Positions 47,782 through 57,608 of a stretch of 64,000 bases of DNA are shown here, in pieces. The stretch's first letter is position 1. The number at the start of each line of letters is the position of its first letter. A program made the position numbers and the translations under genes. A model generated the notes under the pieces. The model ran no database searches and was not told the origin of the DNA. It saw only the letters and a list, made by a program, of their open reading frames with translations. This DNA is from Daphnia pulex. Its lineage: Eukaryota > Arthropoda > Branchiopoda > Diplostraca > Daphniidae. The stretch lies in assembly GCF_021134715.1 (NCBI RefSeq), contig NC_060019.1, positions 9,686,001-9,750,000 on the forward strand. Direction: 5' to 3'.

Positions 47782-48708
47782 ACTCCTTTTACGCACGGTG
47801 TAGTAGCTCGGGGAAACGCAGGTTGTATTGTAGTACTTGAGCGCTTCAGTGTTGTAGTAATGCGGGGCCTCGTTGTAGTAGGCAGGGGGTAGCATACATA
47901 GACGTGCAGAATTCCGGTGCCTTAGTGATGTAGTACTTGGGAGCCTCGCTGTAGTAAACTAAGCAGCATACGTTGTTGTAGGCGGCTTCTCCGGTGTAGT
48001 ACTTGGGGGCTGCGGTGTAGCGTAGGTCTTGGTGTAGTGAACTGGAGCATCAGTGTAGTATTTCTTTTCAACGTAGTACGAAAGAGCAGCTTCTGTGCAG
48101 CAAGTCGGGACAGCGTAATAATTGGCCGCCTCAGTTATGTAGATCGGGGCAGAGTAGTACTTTGAAGCTTCGGTGTGGTAATCGGCGGGAGCCTCGGTGT
48201 AGCAGCTGGGAACAGAGTAGTATTTAGGAAAATCGGTGCAATAAGTAGATGAGAACACAGCAATACTTAGGAGCCTCGGTGTATGAGCCTCGGAGGATGG
48301 GGCAGCATGCGTAGTCATCCTCCGTCGCCTTGGTGGTGTAGTAACTCGGGGCAGAGTAATACTTCAGGGCGTCAGTGTAGTGGCTCGGGGTAGCGTAAGT
48401 TGTGCTATTCAAGTCCGGTGCTTTAGTGGTGTAGTACTTGAAGACCTCGGTGCAGGAACTGGTCGTTGCGTAAGTTACTTTAGGGTAGTAAGGCGGTGGC
48501 GTTGCGGTTTGGTATCCGCCATACCAAGAAGACATCGGTACACCAGTGGTCGACCCAGCCACAATGATTCAACACACAACAGCAGCACTACGCCATAGTT
48601 TGCTAGACAATTATAAATTTTAACATAAATTCTACATAATAACAAGCATACAAAATCAAAAGAAGGATTGATACCAAACTCTATGTAAAAGACAGAATAT
48701 TTACCCAT
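47782..48708 (-). pseudogene. Tyrosine/threonine-rich repeat protein, decayed, copy 1 right
   Basis: Mirror image of 41019-41945, with identical predicted peptides and the same frame breaks. Its TATA/Inr promoter is mirrored at about 48764-48802. Confidence 0.6.
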
Positions 48709-48866
48709 GGATGCGAACTGACAGACAGAGCGCTGCAGTTGTTGCCGTGTCGGAGATGCTCCCTCGACTGATTTACCTTCGCCTTTTCTCTCTCCTTTTA
48801 TACGATTTTTTGATCACCCTCACCTCTTAAGCCTTGCGGCTATTGTAGCTGCTTGAAAATGATGAA

Positions 48867-49322
48867 ACACGTCCCGTTCTCACCCAGCCTCTACACCACT
48901 GCATGACACGTTTCATGTAATGATCTCCGTGACCTTCGAATGTGAAGGACAGGCGGACTGCCCTTTCCTTTTGCAGGTTGAAGTTTCTGGGGATGGGTCT
49001 ACAACAACCAATATCAAAATGAAAATGGTTATGTAACTAAACAGTAAAACATCCCGTTCTCACCCAACCTCTTTTTGACAAGTTTTACGTGCCTTTCCTT
49101 TTGCAGGTTGTCGTTGCTGGGGGCGAGATGGGGGTGGGTCTACAACAACCAATATCAAAATTCAAAATGAATACCAAATGGTTATGTAACACATCCCGTT
49201 CTCACCCAACCTCTACACCACTGCATGACAAGTTTTACGTGCCTTTCCTTCTGCAGGTTTACGTTGCTAGGGATTGGAATGGTTCTACAACAACCAATAT
49301 AAAAATTAATACCAAATGATTA
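48867..49322 (-). repeat. Three-unit tandem repeat, right-arm copy
   Basis: Inverted copy of 40405-40860, with the same three units in the same condition. Confidence 0.6.
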
Positions 49323-49466
49323 TGGCTTAAAACTCACTTTACACCAATTGAAATTAACAATGGCTCCTAAACTTTTCAGGAAGGTTAATTTCTACCTAAT
49401 TAGACTTCATCATCTTGAATTATTACCACAGTAATTAAAAGAAACATTGCTGGCTGAAATAATTAC

Positions 49467-49590
49467 CTTGCAAATAGAAATTCCTTGGTTTTGGAAGACA
49501 GCTTGCAAATTTGCAATATGGATTGGGCCATTTTATCTGTTGGTCACGAGCACTCTGCACATCAGTGCCCACAAAAACTTCAAAAGTTGC
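49467..49590 (-). CDS. Unidentified open exon, right-arm copy
   Basis: Inverted copy of the exon at 40137-40260, with both splice sites preserved and an identical predicted peptide. Function unknown. Confidence 0.3.
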
Positions 49591-50784
49591 CTGAAAATAT
49601 GTAGTCAAGAATGCAAGATCATTAGCTAAATGTTAGTGCAACAGACGCAATTTCTTTAAAATATCACATTCACTAATCTTGTAAAGATCTAGCCAAATTC
49701 TCTTAGCTAGCCTCTAATATATTTAGCGTTCAACTAAAGATTATACAAAGCAATACAAACCGGGACGAGCCATAGTACGGGTAATGCTGTAACATTGTAG
49801 CTTTATGATAAATTTTTTTACGTATAAAATGCAATTTGTGTTAAAATCTCGAATAAAGCACATCCGAGCTCGACCTGACAAATCACGAAATGAAACCTGA
49901 ATGTCCATGATTAAAATTATCACGCCACTTCACAGCACACCTTCTTACCATTATTGGTGCTGTTTTTCTAACAATTGGTTAGCGACCGCGATCGACAGAT
50001 TGGATGTTCCTCACCAAATCTTTAAAAATCAGACAGTAGAAAAGAAAAATACCATATCACCTTCTTATTTTCCACCAGTGACATCTATTTCTGCGACCCC
50101 ATATTCCCATGGTTATTTTTTATCTGAAAACCATTAACGATTTAGTACGTGGCATGGTATCAGTTGACCCGAATAAATTTCTCTTGGACCTCTTATTAGG
50201 GCTTCCCTGATAGATAATTTAAAAGCAGTCTACAATCAACACGAGCAAACAAGACAAAATATGTTGAGAGTAGCTGCAGAACTTAACCACAGGAGTTTGA
50301 CTCACGTTTTTTTTTTTCAGCTGCGATGTCCTCTGCTTCTTCGACGATTTCCGAATCCGTTAGCTTCATCTGACTGAAGAAGATTTAGACGCTCAGTTCT
50401 TCAAAGAGCACTTCAATTTTGGCAATGCTCGACGTCATACAGCGTACCAGTGTGGAAAACTGTTCTACCATAACCAACAATGGTATTAGCGATTCGACAT
50501 TCAACTAAGAATGAATTTAGCGGTACCCACCCCGCTATTTGCATCGTCGTTCTTTGCTTCTCCGTTCTTTTCTTCTTCTTGATCAAGACGTTGCTGGTCT
50601 TGATTATCGCGTGCATGGTGGAGACGATCAACACACACAACACAGCTTCTGTCAAACCAAGAACACGAATCATTAGCAGTTGACAAGACGGGTACCATTC
50701 AGAAATATCTACCTTGACGGCGCTATAAACTCTCGAGTCTGCTGATTCAAGAGAATCAGTTTTTGAGCAATAGTACTAACTAAG

Positions 50785-50950
50785 AGTTTGTATCGGACGG
50801 TCTGTTTAATAAACAATGTTATATAAATATGCTTGTTAATCAAGTTGTTATCTATTTATATTTAATTAATGAATAACAATTTATAAAATGAAAACATTTT
50901 ATGGTTTTTATACTCGTTTTATTTATTAAACAAACCGTCCGGTACAAACT
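50785..50950. mobile_element. 166 bp TIR (MITE-like) element, right-arm copy
   Basis: Inverted copy of 38775-38940 with the same terminal repeats. It was carried along with the arm rather than inserted independently, since its position is the exact mirror. Confidence 0.6.
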
Positions 50951-51270
50951 GCAGCCAGTCAAGCAGGGGGAGACACTGCCCGACTGACTCTACCAGGGAG
51001 ATTACCCGGCCGTGGTTAAGACTTAAGAGAACCTGGAAAAAGAGCGAAGAGAGCTGAGGAGCAGTTATTATGAGAGCAATGCATCATAGTAGGCTTCCGG
51101 CTTAGACTCATGACCCTCCAACAGATTTCATCGAATCATGCGCCTTCCAAGTCCCCGTTCGACCAAACATCTCCCTTCCTCCTGGTTGTCGCAGCCAGTG
51201 AGTGACCACCGGCGGGCGTTGGTTAGAGGTTATTTAGGGAAACGGGGCCACAGAAAAGAAGGGAGCCCAG

Positions 51271-53371
51271 AAATGCACTTGCAATCTAATCTAACATCTA
51301 CACAATTTATCAGTCTCTCGTCAGCTTTCACCAATGGATGAAGTCGGGTCCAGTGGATGATCAGTAGCGAAGAGTTACCCTGTAAGCAGAATGAACATTT
51401 ATTTGGATGACAATAATTTTAAATAAGATTTTAGCGACAGCAAGCAATACCTCAATTAAGAGGGTCCGTTTAAGGAAGTAAAAAGGGAGATTCACAGGTA
51501 GCAGTTAACGGGTTTTCAAACATGGGACCTTGTTGACTGTGTAGTCGTCGTCCTTCTTCAAACGATATGACTTCTCATAAGGTCTGGTATGCAAATTTAG
51601 AGAGATGTAGTTTAGACCCTGCAAATATATAAAAAAAAGAAAGGCATCTTGTTTATAATTTCTTGTTAATGTGCTTGACGTCTAAAATGATCTAAAAGAT
51701 TAATTTAACAGTTATTAGTATACACTTCACATAGTCGCTTTAATAGATGCAAATTAATACTTTTAACACTCACAAGTGAACAACACACTTTAATTAGCTT
51801 CAGCCTAGACTGACACATTGAGAACACTTCAGGATGACATCACCGCTACAGACTGCTTGCAGCAGCTGCAGCTCAACTTGAACTCCTTTTTCACCGGGTG
51901 GTTGCAATGAAACCATCTGCATGACAGCAATGAAGCTCAGACTTTGTTGTGATCTCAAATTATTTGATAGACAAGCAAATGGATCTCCCACCTGAACATA
52001 AACTAATAAAATATATTGCATTATAGCAGGGAAATTAATCAACAAATTTAAATTTACAGTGTACAAGAATGCAATTAGAACCAATAGCTAAATTATGTTG
52101 TAATTGTTATTAATTAAAAACAGTTAAACTTACCTCAAAATCCTAATCTAAATTTGTTTTGCTTTTTGGAAGTAGCTTAAGAGGTGTATTGTGTAACTTA
52201 GGAGCAGCGAAGTTTCCCAAGAGGATTCTATCTAGTAGGGCATTTAGCCCAGACCCAGACAAAGCTGTCGCATTCCTATGCTGCTCACTAATCATCAATG
52301 GCCATCGAACCTAATTAGAAGAAAGAAAGATTAATCACAGGTAAGGCTCAGTTCAGAATGACAGGACTAAAGCTAAAAGGGTGATACGTAGAGGTAGCTC
52401 GACGATATTTCGTCAACAATCTGGAATCACTAACAGTAACAGATGAGACACAAAAGCGAATGTCATGCTGCCTTCCTCTCATTGTAGAAGCAATGGGGGG
52501 ATTTCGTCTGTTGTGATGTGCTGTGATGCTGCGGTGGTGAATTTTTCATTTTTGGGTGAAGACGAGATACAAATTGAAAGGGGAGAATATTATGTGAGTA
52601 TCAAAGTCTTTGATTGTTAGTTATTCTTGCAATTGAGTGTCAACCAGGGTGTAGAGCGGACATTTTTTTCATGTTACTGTTAAACGTTTCTTTTTTGTGG
52701 CGCTAATAACATAACTTACAGATAATCTGTGATGATAGAGGTAATGGATAATAGATAATAAGATGATGGAGAATTCCTACAGCGTCGCTTCACCAATATC
52801 ACCATAGTCTCTATCAGTCTATCACTCTGCCAAAGTGCCCCGATCACTCACTAAGCGGCGCCTTATTCGACTTACCCACCCACCCCCCGACTGCTCGTCG
52901 TTTTCTATCAGGGAAATAACAGCAACGTTGTATTTTAGAAAAACATTGTCTGCTAGGGCTAGGGCGGCTAGCTCACCTAGCTGACAAAGACAAACAGCAG
53001 TTGACTGTTGTCATTTAGCAATGGAATGTCGTTATTTTTTGGAGTTCATTTTCTTATCTGGATAAAAAATGAATGGAGGAATACAGCTGCAAGGCTGAAA
53101 AATTTTCCAAGATGCCCAATCCTTTTAGAATCATTACTACTAGTCTACTACTACCTCTGATAGGAATTCAGAAGCATAAGCGAGCATAAGTTGCACCGGT
53201 GGTTAAAATCATATCAACCTGTTTTCAACAATGGGTTAGGAGAAATTGTAACAAGTTTAATTACATTTCATAGCTGAGAATATTGCTAATATGGCTGTCA
53301 TCATCAAAGAAGCTATTTCTGGCTGCAATTTGGGTACTGTCAGATTGTTCAACAATGGAATGAGTTACACA
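51271..53371. other. Right flank of the palindrome to IFT88
   Basis: Mostly non-coding A/T-rich sequence. The only feature recognised is the diverged coding-like repeat at 51830-51990 on the minus strand. No gene supported. Confidence 0.5.
51830..51990 (-). repeat. Diverged coding-like repeat, right-flank copy
   Basis: Minus strand reads VGDPFACL...SQQSLSFIAVMQM after a TTCAG acceptor-like site, homologous to the plus strand at 37370-37545. The two copies are inverted relative to each other, like the arms, but much more diverged. Confidence 0.4.
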
Positions 53372-53385
53372 GTTGCTATGGTGAT
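53372..53385 (+). promoter_or_regulatory. Candidate RFX X-box upstream of IFT88
   Basis: GTTGCTATGGTGAT matches the ciliary X-box (GTTGCC AT GGYRAC) with one change in each half-site. It lies 61-74 bases before the IFT88 ATG, the usual distance for RFX sites. C. elegans osm-5, the IFT88 orthologue, is a classic X-box gene. A TTTCAG just before the ATG could be an acceptor, which would put the site in an intron instead. Confidence 0.45.
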
Positions 53386-53445
53386 TGTTTGTTTTGACCT
53401 TACATATTACTACTTAGAAGTGATCATATCTTTCAGTGATATAAT

Positions 53446-56400
53446 ATGGATAAGTATAACATGGAAACGTATGATGAAGATGATCTTTATTCTGGATTCA
53501 ATGAATTTCATCCTACACTGAACACATCTAGCCTCATTCAAGACTCCCTATCTAGAGATGTTAAAAACCAGCAGTCAATGCTACAGATGCAGGTAATGTT
53601 AACAAGACTATGTAAAATGTCTCAGCGGTTTTATTCATTTGTTTAGTGGTACATTAATAAGATTTCCAAATATCAATTTTCATTTATTTATCATCAATTG
53701 CACTTGATATTAGCAATCAAGAGTGGTTACAGCATCTCGTGGTGGGGTTCCAACTGCAGTTGCCAGACCAGTAACTGCAATTCGTGGAGCAGGATATACT
53801 TCATCAAGATTGGCAACAGCCAGTCAGGTCTACGATCCTTTGAATCAATCTGGCAGGGTTACAACACCATTTTCAGAACCTAAAGCTGTTGATCCGTATG
53901 TAGCTTTTGTTGTCAACCCAAACTTATTACACAAAATTCATTATAATCTTACACAGGCCAGAAAAGCAGATGAAAATGCTGGAAAGTAGCATACAACAAA
54001 TTATAGAAGAATCAATTGTGGCTCACAGTAAAGAGGAATTTAGAGTGGCACTAGACAAGGCCAAAGAAGCGGTCAATAAAGAACGAAGTCTTATACGTCA
54101 AAAGGAGCAATCCGGCATGGGGGAATCGAATAGCGACCTCGCTTTCATGGTAATTACGATCTGCGCCTTGATTTGCTTTAAAAAATTTGCTATTCCATGT
54201 TTTTTACTAATACGAAGAATTTTCGAATAAACAGGTGCTGTTCAACCTAGCGAATCAGTACGTCGGTAACGGACTGTTTTCAGAAGCCATGTCGTCCTAT
54301 CAGCAGCTAATTAAAAATCGTTCTTTCGCCAACATCGGTCGACTGCGACTCAATACCGCCAATTTACATTTTCGTCTGGGACAGTACGCGCTCTCACTCA
54401 AGCAGTATCGAATGGCTTTAGATCAAGTTCCGGCTCACTTTACAACATTAAGGTAGTGTAAATGGCTGTAATAACATTTTCATTATTTGTTTTAGAACTA
54501 ATTCTCGATTACTCTTGCTAAACGAATTCCTTATTAGGACGAAAATAATGCAGAACATTGGCTTGCTGTTTATCAAAATGGGGCAGTACAACGACGCCTG
54601 TACGAGCTTCGAATTTGTTATGCAAGAAAAGCCCGACTTCAAAACTGGTAAGTCAATTTCAAATTGGTTTAAATTTATTGCTTTACCCTTTTTCCTGATG
54701 CCAAAACGTCAAACATTCAAAGGTTTACACATGGTGCTCAGCTACTACGCCTTGGCAGATCGGGAAAATATGCGCAAATCGTTCCTTCGCTTGCTGGACG
54801 TTCGTGCCGAGTCGGACGATTTTGATAAACTGGTGCCGGAGGTTAATAAGATGCTCTGCCTCATTCTCAATTTGAATAATCTCGTGTGCTCAGTTCTGTT
54901 GTTTTGTTTATTTTTCTTCTTCCCCCTCTCCTGGATAAATGATGTTTGCACAGGGTGACGCCCAGTGGAATTCGTTGCGTGAAGCGTTGAATAACGATTC
55001 GTTACACCGTTTGGAGCGTCAGGCCAAATTTGAAGGTGAAAGGTGCATATTGATGGCCGCCAAGTTAATCTCGCCTGTGATCGAAGATACTTTTAGTGTT
55101 GGCTACCAGTGGTAAGTTGTATAATTTATTCAAATCCGTCGTGGGGGGATGTTTGATAAATAACAATGATTTATGTCCAGGTGCGTCGAGGCCATCAAAG
55201 AGTCAACCCACAATCATCTGGCAGACGATTTGGAGATCAATAAAGCCGTACTCTTTCTACGCCAAAAGGACGTGGCCCTGGCTACCGAAACGCTGAGGAG
55301 CTTTGAAAAACGATCCAGCAGAATGGCTACCAACGCAGCTGTCAACCTGTCGACAATTTATTACCTAGTACGTTCAACGCCTACTGCATAAATTTACACA
55401 ATCGTAAACTAATTCCGTTTTTTTCTTTTCTTTTTCTATTTTTTTACTAACGATATGATTCAGCAAGGTGACATAGCCAGCGCTGAAAAATACGCCGAAG
55501 TGGCTAGAGATTCGGATCCTTACAATGCGGCCGCCTTCGTCTGCTTAGGCAATTGTTCACTCCGCCGAGCGGATTACAATAAAGCTCGCGATTTTTTCCT
55601 TTTCGCTTTGGATAATGACGCTGCTTGTGTGGAAGCCCTGTACAATCTCGGTAAAGAAAAAATGACGCATTCAATTCAATCTGGTCCGTTTTCCTAAAGA
55701 ATGGGTATGACAATTTGAACGTGCAGGTCTGACGTACAGATCAACAAACCAACTTGAAAAAAGCCTGGAACAATTTGTCAAACTGCAGATGGTCCTGCGT
55801 CATCAGCCCGAAGTTCTTTTCCAGGTCGCCAGTCTCAACGAGGAGCTCGGCAACGACGAACAAGCGATTGAATGGTGGACATTATTTTGAATGCCTAAAT
55901 CTTTTGGAAAGCCTCTGAATTGAAAAAGTCTTTTGTCCAGGTATTTGCAGGTCCATACGGTCGTGCCGTCCGACGAAGGCGTTCACCAGAAACTAGGCGA
56001 AACGTTCGATCGCCTAGGAGACAGGCAACAGGCTTTCCAATATTATTCAGATGTAATTTAGGTTACGGCTGCTATGCATCGACCACACAGTCTCAACTTT
56101 GAATAATGTAAAAACTTGTTTTTTTTTAAATATTTTATTTTACAGTCCTATCGTCACTACCCGTCGAATTTGGAAGTCATTCGCTGGTTGGCGGCCTATT
56201 TCACGGAGATGCATGTCCCTGAGAAAGCCATTGCCCTGTACGAACGTGCCGGACAAATGCGACCCAACGAAGCTCAGTGGCCCTTGGCAGTGGCGAGCTG
56301 CACTCAGCGAGTTGGAAACTACCATAAAGCGCTGCAGATTTTGAAGAGCACTCGCTCCAAGTTCCCCGAGAATATCGAGTGTAATATGCGTGTTTTACCA

Positions 56401-57051
56401 TATTCTTTTATGACCTAGTAAAAAAACAAAAAAAAGGAGCAAGAGGAACTGTGAGATATTCAAAACCGCCCATCAAATAATCGCATCTTTGCAGGTTTGA
56501 GGGCCCTGATCCGGTTGTGCACGGACCTCGGTCTCAAGGAGGCGGGCGACTATGCATCCGATTTACGTAAACTGGAGCACAGCCAGAACGAAGCGAGTCA
56601 GGAGAATAAGCGAACTGGCACAAGTGAGATTTCCGAAAATTATTGCCAATTTTTGTTTTTCAGCTGATGACAAAAAAAACTAAAAAAAAATGTTTTCTTT
56701 TTTTTTTTTTATCTGTTTGGCTTCCAAAGGCGTGACCTATAGCAGCGGGAGGGGATCACGATTGAGTTCAGCGGCTAGCGGAATCGACACCATTCTGAAA
56801 AGCCAACCCACTTCGGCGGAATCGCTGTCTAATAAACCGACTAGTTCCTACCAAACGACTCCCATCGGTAAGTAACATCCATTCAGTTTCCGCCTAGAGT
56901 GAAAAATAACCGAAAAAAATGTTACACGAAATCAGACACGAGTTACCAGGATCAACTGGGCCCACTGCAGGAGCGTCCGAAAACCAGCCGCCGGCTGATG
57001 ACTGTCGAATCGGATGATCTGGATGTGGGCAGCGATCTGTTGCCTCTTTGA
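53446..57051 (+). CDS. IFT88: Intraflagellar transport protein 88 (IFT88/Polaris)
   Basis: Fifteen exons, all with GT-AG ends and consistent phase: 53446-53592, 53714-53895, 53957-54149, 54235-54452, 54538-54647, 54723-54841, 54954-55111, 55181-55367, 55464-55650, 55727-55874, 55941-56052, 56146-56380, 56495-56623, 56730-56867 and 56936-57051. They give 792 residues (human about 830). The N terminus has the conserved DEDDLYSGFNEF and RPVTAIRGAGYTS segments. Tetratricopeptide repeats fill about residues 175-710, with family signatures such as KIMQNIG, DLEINKAVLFLRQKD, FPENIECLR and RLCTDLGLK. The C terminus keeps QLGPLQERPKT and ends SDLLPL. It is a core IFT-B subunit needed to build cilia; in arthropods these are mostly sensory-neuron cilia. 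The first intron (121 bp) is the longest; the others are 61-114 bp. Confidence 0.97.
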
Positions 57052-57298
57052 ACACAGCCCAGCCTCTGTGCAGTGCACTCTTCCTGATTTTGTAATCTGG
57101 GAGGAGGGGGGGAAAGAAGAAAAGAGGATGCGAACTGTTTATCTCTCTACACGCACTCCGGGTAATTGTTTTCCGGTCCATTGATTGTGTAATCACCCGG
57201 CACGACTTCATTCCGCTAAACTGAAAAGAAAGCGAAAAACCTATAAAAGTTTACGCTGGAACGTTGTGTACTTGCATAACGCTGTACAAATTTACAAC

Positions 57299-57304
57299 AA
57301 TAAA
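57299..57304 (+). terminator. IFT88 polyadenylation signal
   Basis: AATAAA about 250 bases past the stop codon, followed by an A-rich then GT-rich stretch. Confidence 0.6.
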
Positions 57305-57608
57305 AAGAAAAGTGGGGGCAACACAGTTTGTCTCGCTAAAATTAGTCGGAAATCATGAATCAAATTGAATTGCTTTTGTATGTATATATACTTTACTTAT
57401 ATGTAGTTCCTTTTTTTAAAATTATCGACTGGTACACAGCTAAAATCTAAAAAAAAAAAAATCAATATTACATTTGTGAAATATTCGGGATAGGAAGATG
57501 GGGGGGAAACGGGATACATGTGTGGGAGTCCATTGATGTTTTATTTTAAAAAAAAAAGGAAGTTGGTACGTAATACTGTTTTTTTTTCTTCTTCTTCGAG
57601 AATAAAAA
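57305..57608. other. Short convergent intergenic interval
   Basis: About 300 bp of T/A-rich DNA between the 3' ends of IFT88 (+) and the transporter gene (-). It carries the likely polyadenylation signals of both, so the two 3' UTRs nearly meet. Confidence 0.6.
57540..57545 (-). terminator. Candidate polyadenylation signal of the SLC16-like gene
   Basis: TTTATT on the plus strand (AATAAA on the minus strand), about 65 bases past the stop at 57609. Confidence 0.45.

Larger units (their letters stand above)
45339..51270. repeat. Right arm of the giant inverted duplication
   Basis: Reverse complement of 38455-44388, 5,932 bp, with the differences listed under the left arm. Outside 51270 similarity to the left flank fades within about 60 bp. 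A diverged inverted match is found again at 51830-51990. Confidence 0.9.

Noticed and set aside
53291-53521. Upstream open frame overlapping the IFT88 start
   Set aside because: It is in another frame and overlaps the X-box and the IFT88 first exon. The IFT88 frame is fixed by its conserved N terminus.
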